Source: Colius striatus (lineage: Eukaryota > Chordata > Aves > Coliiformes > Coliidae). From it: a DNA stretch of 64,000 nt. The DNA is taken from assembly GCF_028858725.1 (NCBI RefSeq), contig NC_084761.1:22226501-22290500 (forward strand). Direction: 5' to 3'. Positions 25,756 to 38,500 of this stretch are shown here, piece by piece. Position 1 is the first letter of the stretch; every line of letters starts with the position of its first letter. Below the pieces are notes generated by a model that ran no database searches, had not been told where the DNA came from, and saw nothing but the letters and a program-made list of their open reading frames with translations. A program made the position numbers and the translations under genes.

Positions 25756-26170
25756 CTTCGTGGTGCTCACGTGTGCTTACAGATGCGAGACGTGCTCACC
25801 GAGTCTTCCCTGGACTTGGTGTTCTGTCTGCTCATTTGTACTGGTGGCATTATGGCATTGAAAAATAACACCTGGCGATCAGTTGGTATTTAAGCAAACG
25901 TCGAGTTTATTGCCACCACGGGTTCCTGATGTTCCTCAGCAGCCTCTGGGCAGCACAGAGCCGACCCTGCTCATCCTGTCCAGGGCCGAGTGCCTCCCCC
26001 AGCACAAGCACCAGGATGCTCGGCCTCAGCACTCACGGGCGGGGCAAAAAAGGAAGGTTTTTGGGGAGAGGGAGAAAACTGGCTGAAGCTGAAGAGGAGA
26101 GAAAAAGGGAAAGAGAAGTTTAGGAAGAAGAGCCTGGAGAGAAGAAAGAACGGCTTAGGAGGAGCTGGAA
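25756..26170. other. CDKL2-RCHY1 intergenic gap
   Basis: Only about 0.4 kb of DNA with no recognisable exon, followed by the RCHY1 CpG island. It contains a reverse-oriented AATAAA (plus-strand TTTATT at 25906-25911) and a purine-rich GAA/GGA tract at about 26041-26170. THAP6 and ODAPH, which occupy this interval in human, are not here. Confidence 0.65.
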
Positions 26171-26880
26171 GGAAGGCTTCAGGTAGGGCCGGGAAGCCAG
26201 GCTCCGCCGCCGGGGCCGGCCCTTGGGCCGCGGCCCCCCCGAGCGCCGGTGCAGGCGGCGGGGCGGAAGCGGAAGCGGCGGGGCGGCCGGGCCGGGCCTG
26301 GCGAGGCGAGGCGGCGGCGGCGGCCATGGCGGCGGGCGGGCAGGAGGGCGGCTGCGAGCACTACCGGCGCGGCTGCCTGCTGCGGGTGAGGCAGCGGTGG
26401 CGGCAGGGGCGGGGGCAGGCGGGCCGCCGCGGCGGGCGCTGAGCTGTGCCGTGCTTCCGCAGGCGCCATGCTGCGGGAAGCTGTACGCTTGCCGGCTGTG
26501 CCACGACGGCGCCGAGGAACACCGGCTGGACCGCTTCCGAGTGTCGGAGGTGCAGTGCACCCGCTGCCGCCTCCTGCAGAAGGTGGGCCGGGGCGCCGCC
26601 ATGTTGGGGGGCGGCGCCGCCATGTCGTGTCTGGGGGGGTGGGGGCTCGGGCGCGTAACTGAGGGCAGTCTCCCCGGTGCCTCTTCCCGGCGCAGGCCCA
26701 GCAGCGCTGCGAGGGCTGCCACAGCCTCTTCGGCGAGTACTACTGCGGCATCTGCCACCTGTTCGACTGCGACAAGAAGCAGTACCACTGTGCCGAGTGT
26801 GGCATCTGCAGGTGTGTGAGGGAGCGGCGGGCGGGAGGGAACCTCGGCCCTGCCCCGCCGCTCTGAGGAGCGAGGGGGAA
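26170..26880. promoter_or_regulatory. CpG island over RCHY1 promoter and exons 1-3
   Basis: Extremely GC- and CpG-rich sequence from about 150 bp upstream of the start codon through the third coding exon. The start at 26326 is in a near-optimal Kozak context (GGCGGCCATGG). No TATA box was seen. Confidence 0.75.
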
Positions 26881-29800
26881 ACCGGCTTTGGGCTGACGCT
26901 TTTCTCCTCAGGATTGGTCCAAAGGAGGATTTTTTCCACTGTTCGAAATGCAATTTGTGCCTCAGCTTGAGTCTTCAAGGGAAGCACAAGGTAGGAATAA
27001 ACTGGTTAACTCTTAAATCTTGAAAAAAAGACACCTTGAAAATGAAAGCTGATGGTGTCACAGCTCCATCCAAGGCCATATGGACAGGGGGAAGTAGCAG
27101 GTTCTCTTTAACTGCTTCTGACAACAACATAGAATACTCCTGGACTGGCTTGGCTAGCAGTTGAAGCTACAGGCAATAAACATCTCATTTTCAAAGTAGC
27201 TAGTAGTTGCAGATCTGACAGTCTGTAAGCTGGAGTTCTTTTCCTGCTGTGGTATGGGAAAAGCTAGTCAGCTTGCCACAGTGGGAGATCTGAGAGCCCT
27301 TTTCTTACATACGCTTTCAAGCTGTTTGTTTGTCAGTATGCTAAGCCAGAACTTTGAACCTAAATGCAAATAGTAACATTTCATATGTCTTTTATTACCA
27401 TACTAAAGGAATTTGGGGATTTGGGAACTGCAAACATCCATGCAGTAGAATAACTTTTTGGTTTTCTCTTTGCAAAGTGTATTGAAAATGTCTCCAGGCA
27501 GGACTGTCCGATATGTTTGGAGGTGAGCTGCTGCTTTTTGTCTCTTGGATTCACATGTGGCTATACTTTGACTGTGTTTGAATGGGGTTTTTATTAATAT
27601 TTTTTGGTCTTTTGTCTGACACTTGCCTCGAAACAGGATATTCACACATCTCGTGTTGGAGCTCACGTTCTGCCATGTGGCCACCTTCTCCACAGGTAAA
27701 GCACGCAGCTACTCCAGAAAGGGACATAGCTGACGCTTTTTGTTTGACATTTGTTCAGCAGCACAACAGGCCTAGTTAGTCTCTGTCAGCTACTTAGAAC
27801 TGGCTTCTAAGGGACCCATATGGTAGGGGATAGTCTGTTTCATCAGGAAGCACTTTCTTTAGAAAGATTGTCTTCCTTGCGCGGTAAATTTTGGCAGTGT
27901 TGGAGGGATCTGTGTAGCACTTGTTCTGAGTTTTCCCACGCTGGATTTCCTTCTGTTAGTACTTAAATGTCAAGAAACCTGGAGAGAAATCTGTCCTTGG
28001 TGCAGAAAGCAGTTGGCCAGTTGTTTTAAGAGGTTGGTGGCAGTTCATCAGTTAAGGTTTAGACTCTTCCCTTAAAATGGCTCTCCAAGACAATGGAGCG
28101 CTCTGTTGCGCTCCAGAAGCTGCCAGCTCTGGTTCTTTGGAGGAATTGTTACTACGTTTCTCTTTATTTTATCTTTCTGCTTGTGACTTGTGTTACGGAT
28201 GTAGCATTTTGTTACTCCCTTGGCTCTCTTTCCTTCTCTCCGCATTGTCTCTGTGTGCTAAATGAATGGTCTCTGTGTTTGATGTTGGTTTCTCAGGCTG
28301 AATCTTCCTTCAACTCCTGTCCGTTGTAAACTTACCTTATGATGCATCACACTCCATTTTTCAGCAAACTTGGACCACCCAATCCTTGTCTTAGTCTTGA
28401 CTCGGCGCCCTCACGTTAGAAGACCTTAGAGTAGAATCAGATGTGCTTTGTCTCCAGATTTTTGTCTAAGTAGCCACTGAGAGTTGGGAAACTCTCTTCT
28501 CACTTGGGCTCGGGGCATTTTTTAACATCTGGTTTTGGTGATAGCTGTGTTAATTTTCCCTTTGTTCAGTCCAAATGTGTTACTAGGTGGTAAGTGCATT
28601 CTTCTTATTGAGCTTCTCATTGTGTTTTCTTTTCAGAACATGTTACGAGGACATGCTAAAGGAGTAAGTATTTCTAAACTCTCTTAATATTGTTGTAGTC
28701 CAAACAGACTACTTCAGGAAGCAAAGATCATGATGCTAATCCTGTACCAAACAACTCCTAAAGAGAAAAGGAGCTTTAAATTTCAACTTCTGTTCACAAG
28801 AACTTTTTTTGTGTTGTTTCTCTTTGACTGGGATGATAAGAAACTTGTCTTTTTGAGTGGACTTGTTTCATGCCATCACTCCAGCTTTTCTGATTTAGAC
28901 TTTTGGGTTTTTTCTGCTTTCTGCCAGAGGTTACAGGTGTCCTTTGTGCATGCACTCGGCTTTAGATATGACAAGGTACTGGCGTCAGCTGGACGATGAA
29001 GTAGCACAGACTCCTATGCCCACAGAGTACCAGAACATGATGGTGGAGGTAAGAGATGTGACCTGCGCTGAGAACTCTGTTCCTGGCAGACCTGTGCCTC
29101 TGGTTACTAGCAGCAGAGGGCACTAGGAACTTGTCCTGAATCAGAAGTCAGCCTGACAGTTAGGGAATGCTGAAGAAATGTCCTGTAGAGTATTCATCTA
29201 CTGGATTTATAACACTAAAAAAAAGCACCTCCCATCTGCACTGGGAAAAAAAAAAACCAACCCAACCCCAAAAAACAGAGCCTCTTAGTGTTGTAGTGTC
29301 ACAGAGCAGAAAAATGGCTTGTTCTTTGGAAGTATCTTGCTTTCTGTGGTACTGTGAGGTGCTAGACACGGTGGTTTGCTGCAGAAATACTCAGCTACTG
29401 ATTTGTGCAAGGTTAGCACAGAGACTTCTGCTGCCTTTCTTTGTGTTACCTGGGAACTGTGAGACTGGTTGTTCTTTACAGGTAACACTGAATTGCACAG
29501 CACTGGTCATTAATGTTTAGTTCCTTCTGTTAGCTTCCAGACAACTCATCCTACCAACTTTTGGAGTCAAGATATTTGAAAAAAAAAGTCTTTATTGCCC
29601 GTTTTCGCAAGAGCACTCACATGCCTCTCTCATTTTCAGTGGAGGGTTTCTGTGGTGGTTTACTGCCTCAGGAGAAGAACCCAAAGCCTGTCTATCTCTG
29701 ACATAAGTAAGGAGTCCCCTTGCCATACTAAAAGTAAATTCTCTGTGATTATACAGTGTGATCTGAGCAGTTACAAATGGAAAAGTGAAATTGATCCTGC

Positions 29801-30043
29801 TGCCTTCAAAAGGAAGTTACTCCCTGCTTTGCGGTTTCAAGAAATGTGGTGGTAGTATTTTACTGTGTCCTGCTGCTGAAGCCTCTCTCTCTTTTCCCCT
29901 CTTGGTGTGTGTAGATCCTGTGCAACGACTGCAATGCCCGGTCTACAGTGCAGTTCCATCTCCTAGGCATGAAGTGCAAAAACTGTGACTCCTACAACAC
30001 TGCCCAAGATGGAAGATGCCGACTGCCTTTGGAAGAGCAGTGA
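26326..30043 (+). CDS. RCHY1: RCHY1 (PIRH2), CHY- and RING-finger E3 ubiquitin ligase (complete)
   Basis: RING E3 ligase known to ubiquitinate p53, p27 and other regulators. Coding exons: 26326-26385, 26463-26582, 26696-26811, 26912-26990, 27478-27522, 27637-27695, 28637-28663, 28928-29048 and 29915-30043; phases are continuous, 251 residues (human 261). Residues about 10-75 form the CHY zinc finger ([33 protein letters not shown]). Next is the CTCHY finger ([30 protein letters not shown]). The RING spans 135-176 with Cys135, Cys138, Cys154, His156, His159, Cys162, Cys173 and Cys176 all present. The C-terminal zinc ribbon begins [15 protein letters not shown]. No zinc ligand appears to be missing. 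Read directly from sequence; function is from the family. Confidence 0.96.
26991..29914 (+). other. RCHY1 introns 4-8
   Basis: Short introns between the RING exons. They hold no other gene. The one feature of note is a CTCF-like motif at 29110-29124. A poly(A) run is at about 29247. Exon 7 is only 27 nt. Confidence 0.6.
29110..29124 (+). promoter_or_regulatory. CTCF-like core motif in RCHY1 intron 8
   Basis: GCAGCAGAGGGCACT fits the CTCF core CCASYAGRKGGCRSY at 14 of 15 positions, forward orientation. This is a motif match only; occupancy is unknown. Confidence 0.4.
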
Positions 30044-31410
30044 CGGAGAGCTGCACTGCCTTCACTGGGCGAGGACAACTCTGACATGGAAGAGACTAGT
30101 TAAAAAAAAAACCCACCCACTTGTCAGTAAAAAAGTTATTCCCAGTCGTCACAGCACCAGTGGAATGGTTGCGAGATGTAATTAACGCGGGTGCAAAGCA
30201 GTTTTGCTAATTGTGTCGCCCTCCCTGGGGCAGAACGCAGTCGAGTCCTTGGGGATACTGCCGGTGGAGCCCAAAGGTCATCATCTAGGGACAGTGGCAC
30301 CCTTTAAAAGAGCTCTTTCTGGGTTGGAGAAGAGACAGCCTAGAAGATTAACTAACGAGATGCAAAATGAGAAATGGTAAGCAGCTGATGCAGCAGAAGA
30401 TGTTCTGGGGCAGCTGAAGGTTGTGAGCACAACAGGAGGTGGAGGTAGAGCTATTCCAGTCGCAGCTGCTGGGGAAAATTGGTAGCTTGGAGAGCAGCCT
30501 TTTTACATAAAGCTGACATCCACAAAGTCTGGCATGGGTACAGTTTGTTCCTTGGCAGTGACGTGTTTGTTCTGGGGCTTTGGAGCCATCGGCACAAGCG
30601 GCTGGAGTGGGTGAGCTTGCAGAAATTACATCCTTTGGCTTCATTTGTTGTTGTGTATGTACAGAATTGCCTTTGAAAGGAGGCTGGCCTACCTATGTAG
30701 GTGCAAGGAACAGCCCAAAAATGAAGCTGCTGCAAGGTCACCCTTCCGACCTGCTGTCCCTCCACTCAGATTTGTTTGCCAGCTGCCTCTACACCCATTT
30801 CTTCCTCATTTTTCTTTATTCACTTAAAAAGGCTGAGGTATTGTAGGGTTTAGACACATTTGTAGCTCAATGTTTTGGTGGTCAAGTAACACTGTGTGAA
30901 GTCAGGATCATGCCAATGAGTTGGGCTGAGCCTGAGGTGTTTGCTAATGTAAAAGCACTTCACAGAGGTGCTCGAGTAGCGAAGGGACCAATTTTCTGTT
31001 GTTTGGGGTTGTTTCTTAAAGGTATGTGGGGGGAGAGGATGAAGGACTGCTTTAAAAATTAAAAACAAACCTAAGCCCAACCAACTTTCCCACCCTTCAT
31101 GTGAAATCCTGCCCAAGATTCTTTGCAGTCTAAATGTAACAGAAATTTCTTAGTTTTGGAGAATTTCAGAACATGTAAATAGTTTCCAATAATCAAAATG
31201 CTCCAGAAGCCCAGTTACTCTTCACCATACAACTGCCTAGTTTTGACTTGTTCTACTGTAAACCACCAGCTTGTCTTCACCCGGCTGTGCCTCCTTAGGC
31301 CTGCCAGGGCAGGCTGGGCTGACAGCGTTCCCATAGCTTGCCTATCATGGAGTAGCTTCTTCAGACTCGCTTTCCTCGTGGCTATAAATAAATGTACAAT
31401 AACATCTCTA
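30044..31410 (+). other. RCHY1 3' UTR with poly(A) signal
   Basis: Sequence after the stop codon runs without an interspersed repeat to AATAAA at 31387-31392, followed by a GT-rich stretch (CTGTGATGTGCTCTG). The end near 31410 is inferred. Confidence 0.6.
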
Positions 31411-32139
31411 TTAAAGCAGATGACGCCATCTGTGATGTGCTCTGCCTCTGCACACGTTCTTGGGGAAATTCCCGGCTGAGCTTAAACTGTGATTCAGCCC
31501 TGGGAAAATGAGGGTGAGATGTGTCTGGATGTCTCACCCTTGGGTCTCTTTTTATGAAAAAGGTCAGTTTAGCAGCCCCTCTTTCTGTAGTTCTGTGGTA
31601 CAAGAGATGGGGATCTCAGGGAATTGGTCGCAGCCTAAGCTTCTGCAGTACTGGGGAGCAGGATAGTCAAGGGGCAGAGCAGCTCTAAATTTGTTGCCAA
31701 AACCTAATTTTCTTCATGTCCCATCCTATGTCTGCTCTGCCACCCCAAACTTTGCTCTGCCACCCCAAACTTTCCCCCACTGCCCTGCCCCTTTCCAGCG
31801 ACTGTACAGGGGCTGTGGTTGGCCGTACCTACAGCAGAGCAGGCGCTTTGGATTGAGGCTGGCTTTCTGCAGTGATTCTCTGGCAATTTGGATGAGTCCC
31901 ATGGTGGGGAACTATGTGTGGGGCCAGGTAGGCTGCATCACCTCACCCAGAGCCCATAACTGGCCCTGGGGCTGTGCTGGGGGACAATGAGTGAGGGAGC
32001 AGGTAAGGCTGCCTGCCTTGGTCATGCTGGAGCAGCTCCCTGTGTCTGGGGGTGCTGTGAGGGAAGGATGCTTTTTGGAGATGTTTGGGCAGCAGAGGTG
32101 GGTTATGGCCTGTGCTAAGTACCAAGTGGGGCTTTCTCA
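31411..32139. other. Intergenic DNA after RCHY1
   Basis: Unique sequence with no gene seen. It contains a perfect 20-bp tandem duplication (GCTCTGCCACCCCAAACTTT) at 31734-31753 and 31754-31773. Confidence 0.6.
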
Positions 32140-32573
32140 CAGGGCCACCAAGATGATCAGGGGACTGAAACATCTTTCATAAGGGGAAAGGCTGTGGGAA
32201 CTGGGGCTGTTTAGTCTGGAGGAGACTGAGGGGAGATCTTATTTACAAATATCTAAATGGTGTGTGTCAGGAGGTTGGGACATCCCTTTTTTCTATAGTA
32301 GCTAGTAACAGGACAAGGGGTAATGGGATGAAGCTGGAACACAAAAAGTTCCATTTAAATATAATAAAAAACTATTTCACTGTTCAGGTGATGGAGCCCT
32401 GGCACAGGTTGCCCAGAGGGGTTGTGGAGGCTCCTTCCTTGGAGGTCTTCAAGACCCACCTGGACATGTTCCTATGCGACCTGATCTAGGTGAACCTGCT
32501 TCTGCAGGGGGTTGGACTAGATGATCTTTAAAGGTCCCTTCCAACCCCTACCATTCTATGATTCTACGGTGAG
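32140..32573 (+). mobile_element. CR1 LINE 3' end, about 430 bp
   Basis: A 5'-truncated CR1. It has the terminal reverse-transcriptase ORF remnant (protein-level WHRLPRGVVEAPSLEVFKTH), then GGTTGGACTAGATGATCTTT and the terminal 8-bp repeats (ATTCTATG ATTCTACG). The reading frame is broken upstream, so it is a dead copy. Confidence 0.92.
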
Positions 32574-35500
32574 GGGACTGTGGTGTCTTCAGAAGTTAAG
32601 GTGCAGAAGGAGCACGGCTTAGCTCCTTGCTGTCTCCTCAGCGCTTGCATGAGGGGACCTTGGGATTGAATGTCCTGGGGAACGCCTCTCTGAGGAGATA
32701 TGGCTCAAGGAAGGGGCTAGTTTGATTATGGGGCTGTGAGCCCCCCCTGCCGTGGTCCTATGGAGTGAGGTGTTCCCATGGCGCTGACATCTCTGCTTGA
32801 CTTCAAGCTCCTGCTGATGTTGAAGACTCTCTTCTCTTGATTGTGAATGGTGGTTTTAGTTCTCCACTGAAGCCTTCCCTCAAGACTCCCTGCTGCTTCG
32901 GAGCACCTTCCAAATGTGTGCTGTCATTTGATGGCTTCAGTACCATCCCTGGATGGAGACTTGCTCCCAGGTAAGCCCTGAGAGCCCACAGGGCTCCTAT
33001 CAGCCTGCAGGAGTTGTCATCTCCAAACATGTAGGGAGATGTCCAGCTCCAGCAACAAGGCAAAGGGGAGTATTTTCTTTTTAATGGGGAAGAAGCAGCA
33101 ACTCGGGGTGTGTAAGGGAATTTGGGTGACTGCTGAGCTCATCTCACCACCATGGCCACCGTGACTGCTGTGCTGGGTTGTGCTTGGAGGCTGCTGAGGC
33201 TGCAAACAGCTCCAGCCCCATGGTGACTGCCAGCAGCTTGGCATAGTGGTTTTGGCTGCCCAGAAACAGGACAGAAAGGGTTCAGGTGATGCCACTTGGA
33301 TGTTTTCAAGGGACTCTTCTTGCTTGAGTGTAGCTGCTTGAGAAGTGACTTCCCTCTGGCTTTGAAAGGACAGGCAGGACTAAATGAACTGTAAATGGGA
33401 TAAAAATGCAATGTCAAGTGATATTTTTGAGATGAAGCTGAGGAGTGTTGGGCTTTCTGTGTTAAAGCAGTTATATGTGTATTAAAGCTGTTCTAGTCCT
33501 TATCTCAAAGAGGAGGGAAAAATAAAAAATCCCTTGAGCATACTTCTTGTTTGACACTTGAGAAGCCCACAGATGGCAAAAACTGGGTCAGACACCACTC
33601 CATAGGCAGAGCTGGGAGCAGGGGCTGGGCTTTGAGTGGTGCCTGGAGAAAAAGAGAAGGCATGGAGATGTGCTAAGGGCATACAGCAAAGCTCAGAAAA
33701 GGGCAAATGATACATTCCTCCTCCCATTGAAAGCCACTAGTGAATGGATGCAGAGCTGTGTCTGGTCCTTGTGGGCTCCAACACCAGGGCAGGCTGTCTC
33801 TGCAGAGGAATGTGACCTTGAAGTGCTTCTAGAGGTAGAGGATACAGACAATAACTTGCCTTTTTGTGTCTCTCACAAATTTTATGTCTTTCTAAGGATG
33901 TGTGCTGGCAGATGGAGAAATGGAGGCTGTGAGGTCCACACCGTCTCCTTGGGAAGGGCTGGGCTTGCCCACCCTAACTGGGGGACTGTGTCACCACCCC
34001 AATTTCTGTGCTGGTGAGCCTTTGGAAGTGTTTAAGAGATTGGTGGATGTTGCACTTAAGGAAATGATCTAGTGGTTGGTAGGGCTGGGACAAAGACTGA
34101 ACTCAGTGATTTTAAAGGTCTCTTCCAGCCGAAACAATTCTATAAGGCTGCTGTGACCCCACTGGGTCCAACAGACCTCATGGTTCTCTCTGGTGCGTTT
34201 CTCCCTCCATGAGGTGCACTGTGGCTGTGAAAGCCCAAGTGCTGCTGGTGATGGTGGGCCATGCAGGACACGTTGCTCCTCAGCCAGCAGATGCTGCTGG
34301 GAGCAGCTAGAAGCAGCAATCCAGACTTAATTAAAAAAAAAAACCCAGAGCAGGCAAATTCTCCCTGCGAGCAGCTGCCTCGGGGAAACAGATGCAGCAA
34401 CTTGTTCATTAACTGCACGTAAATGTATATTTAAAGAGACAAGGTCTTGCAGGGCTGCTGCTGAGGTCGTGGCCTTGCAAATGCAAGTGGGGACAGCTAA
34501 GGGAGGAGCGGCTCAGTTCGGGCTGCGGGATGCAGGGACAGTGGGGATTGCTGCTGGGGAACGGGGGCTTGTGGCTTGCCAAGGTGGGGGCTGGCTTTCC
34601 ATGCATCTCACAGCTATCACTTCCAGAAGGCTCTGCTCATTACCAGCAAATTGTTTCCGCTCAGTGTTTTTGTGTTGGGTTGGTTTTTGTTGTTGGATTG
34701 GTGTTTTGTTGGTTTTTTTTTTCTGTAAAAGTACTGTCAGATCATTTTGCTGATAGATAATGCCATGGTGCAGCTGGGAAGGCAGCTTTGGAAAACTCAA
34801 TAGCAAAGCAGCCCTTGGCTGCTGCTAATTGTAAAACTGTGCTGGTCAAGTCCACAACATGCAGATTTGATGCTAAATGGTAAGCTAATTTTATCCCAGC
34901 TGGAAGTATTCCTATTTGGGTGCCAATCATAAGAGAAAGCTGAAAGAAACCCCTTAGCTGAGCTGAGCTTTGGAAGAGCATCTCTCTCCCCAGCTGGACT
35001 TTTTCTTGCATTGGATTAAGAAGGAAAATTATATTGGGGATGGGGTACAGCTGATTTTTTTACCTTTTTCTCTTCTGCTTTTGGTATTTGCCCCTGCAAA
35101 GTGAGGGGGGCAGCTGGGGAAACCTGATACCAACCACTGTATCATGCATTTAGCTTGGCACCAAGCCTTGAATTCCCTTTGCCAGGGAAATAAAAATACA
35201 TTGTGCAGCAGAAAAACAAATGGCTTTCTGAGATGATTAGGAGAAATGTAGAGGATAAAGACAAGCAAGGAGCTGCTGTATGGGATGGAAGGTGCTGTGC
35301 TGATCTCTGCTGCCCTGTCCTTCAGAGATGCTGGATATGGTCTCCTTGCTTGTGGGGAGGAGAGTCCTGTACAGCAGCATGTGAGCAGTGCTGCTGATGG
35401 GCTTTGTTCCCACATGCCTGGGCTTCAGTCCCATCCTCCCAGGGACTGGCACCTCTGAGGAGGCTGGTGCCCTCTGTCTGGACCCTTCCTTCAATGTAGC

Positions 35501-38500
35501 AGCAGGGTTTGCTCAGATGGGATGCAGGGCAGGCTGTGGGGTAGCCAGACTTGTAGAAGGCTGAGCTGATGCTGCTTTCCATCCTTGCTGTGGGCTGGCA
35601 TCAAAGGGAGAAACATTGTGTTGACCTTGGTCACTCCCCTGGGGCAGGCACAGTGCCACCCATCTCTGTCCTGCTGTGTGCTGCTCGACTTTGGCTGTGC
35701 CAAGCAGCCAAGCACTGCTGGAAGCAGGAAGGATGCATGGATCAGAGTGGCATGTGATGGTCCTGGGATGAAGGCAGCATGGCAGCTTGGCTAGAGCTTG
35801 CCCACTGGCTAAGGGAGCTCTTGCAAAACTGTCCTTAAGGCTGCAGGGCACAGCAGTGAGCTCCCATGCTGCCTGCTGCTTGAAACCCAGCCTCACTTGC
35901 TGGCCTAAGGCAAATTGGAAGCAGATGGGATCATTGCTGCCTTGTGGGAAAAATGGAGTGTTCCAGCAGGCACGAGGGCCACAGGCACAAACAAGGTCAG
36001 CAGAGCTATTAATAAAGCCAGGGCCTGCCCAAGTATGCAAAGCTCGGGAGGGGGACTCAGTAAGCCAGTGGGCAAAGCAACATGGGACTGGGGAGCCTGG
36101 CTGAACCCTGCCTCCCCATGAGAGCATGCAGGGTGATGGCTGAGGAGCAGTGAGGAAAGGGGGTCACCAATCTGGGGCTTGAAGGATCGGTTTAGTGATT
36201 CTGGTGTGGTTTTTGGCTTGCTGGCAGAAAGCAGCTAAGTGTGGTCTGATAGCCTTGAGTCCAGTAACATCACTTGGAGGAGAAGCAGGGGTATTGCATA
36301 TTAACTCTTCTGTACAGCCTTCCTCTCCCATGGACTCCTCTCAAGCTGGTGGATGGGGGTGTGTGAGTCCAGGACTGGAGCTGGAGAGGTGCAGGGAGGC
36401 TATCCCAGAGCTGGCAGATGCTCAGCTGGTGTCAGCGGCTGTGAAATTCAACCTAAGCTCTCCTGGAGCAGTAGCAGCATGTGTTTTCAATCTGCATCCC
36501 TGGGAGGGCTCAGGAAAGGGCTGGAGTGCTCTGCCACTCACTGTGGCCTCTTGGGTGGGAGAAGACCCTTCCTTGAAACTGTGCAGGTTCCTTCTTGCTC
36601 GTCCACACTTAAAACCCCTGTCCTGCAGCAGGAGAGCCCTGGATACCCTGAGGACAAGGCTGATGCCTTGCCCCTGCCTGGCTGCAAATAAACCATCTGT
36701 TTTTCTTTCCAACTGGAAGGAACACAATTAGGGAAAGGCTCATCATGTCGTGCTATTTATAACTCAGAGGGCTAGCAGAGCATCTGTCTCTCCAGCTCCA
36801 GGCATGGCTGGTTTAGCCCAGGGATGTGCCAGGACTTCCACACTGGAAACAGTCTGATTTCCCTGCTGCTTCTCCTTGATGGTCCATGTTGAAGTTGGGG
36901 GGTAGTTTGCACATAGGACTTCTAGTTTGTCACTGCCAGGAAATAGTTGGTTTCTGACACCCGGACTGATTTCTGTGTCTCTTGCAAGCAGATGGCTCTG
37001 GCCTGGGTGGTAGAGGCTGGAGCAGAGCCTCAGAGAAACCTCGAAGTTCTGGCTCTCCTGCTTCCCTTCTCTTGCTCATCTCCTACAGCTTTTAAGGACA
37101 GGAGTCTCTCAGTGTTGATGAATATTTGAGTCCAGGTTCCTGTAATATTGCTGGTGCCCATCTGAGCAGATGGGATTAGGGTGAGTAGAAGAAGTCCGGA
37201 TGCTCTATGCGGGGGGAAAAAAAACCCAAACCACCTTTCTAAACGTGTGTAATAATTGCAAGGATGCCCTTGGGAGGTTGCTCACCCAAGAGCCAAGGCC
37301 CACCAGAGGCTGGTGGCTCTCAGTTGTGTCCCAGGCAGAGCTGCTGTTGGCTTGCTAATGCTCAGGCCTTCGCCATGCCCTGGCTGTGCTGGGGCCACAG
37401 GCACAACCCCCCCAGCTGGGCCTTTCCTTGGGTTAGGCACCTGAGGCTGCTGACTGATAAATAAAATAAGGACTAAAAATAAGAACTCACAAATCTGTTT
37501 TATAGTATCTAGGAAACAAGCTGGATAGGGTGAAGGGCAAGTGGTTTCATGGGAGGCAGTTGTGAGCCATGAGAGCTGAAGGAGAGGGTTTCCCAGAGCT
37601 GCATGCTGCTTGAGAAATGACCTTTGGACAGGAGGAGCACCTGAAGATGACAACAACCCAGCAGTGTGTGCTATACAGGCCACAGAACCAAAGCTGGGGA
37701 CATTTGGTCCCAGTGTTGCAAACATCTCAGTGGGTTGTTGGTGGAAGTGAGTGCTGAAGGCCAGAGCTGTATGAATATGCAGTGCGAGGACAGGGTGATG
37801 CCTTCAGCTCTGGTCCCAGCTCCTGGAGGCTGCAACCCAGAGCTGTCTCTGCTAATAAGTCATTAATACTCACTCCATTAATTCCACCAAGAGTCTGAGA
37901 AGATAACACTTGGAAACATGTTGATGAGGTATTAGCATCTTCACAAATGAGCCAAACAAAAGCACAATTAGGGAGAGGCCAGAAGGAGTCTGGAAATTAA
38001 AGCAGGCTCCAGAGTGAGGGCAAGGCAGGAGACTGGAAGGGATCCCATCAGGCACAGCGCTGCTGTCAGCCGCTGCCCGAGAGGCCAGGGGAATGGGATG
38101 TTCTGCACACAGCTATGACAACTATTTTTTCTATATAAATAAAATACGTCTGAGAGTAAATTGAGCCAAAGCAGGGGGAGGAGGTGGAAGCCTTTGGAGG
38201 AAAATGGGGGGTTGCTGTTTTTGCAAATAAAACAAGCTTGGGCAGAGAGTTTTCCTCTTTTTTTTTTTTTTTTTCAAGAGAAGAAAAAAGGAAAGTCTCT
38301 ATTTTTTATGGCATGTCCTGGCTGGTTTGGAGTGGGAGTTTTTTTTCCCTTTTTCCCTGCCATAGTAGTGTGGGAGCAGAGAAACCCCTGGGTCAGCTGG
38401 AGGGTGTGAGGTAGCAAGTTGAGCGGTTTGCAGCCATTGCCTTGAACACGGGCGCCCTCTCTTTGTGGGCATCATCCCCCATAATAAAGGGCTCTTTTTT

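Noticed and set aside
26120-26953. 277-codon minus-strand ORF across RCHY1 exons 1-4
   Set aside because: It is antisense to a well-supported gene in a CpG island, where stops are rare. The product is Pro/Arg/Ala-rich with no domain, and the RCHY1 splice sites and zinc ligands explain the sequence.
35513-36127. 204-codon minus-strand ORF between RCHY1 and PARM1
   Set aside because: No recognisable motif, no promoter or splice context, and overlapping open frames on the other strand. Likely compositional.
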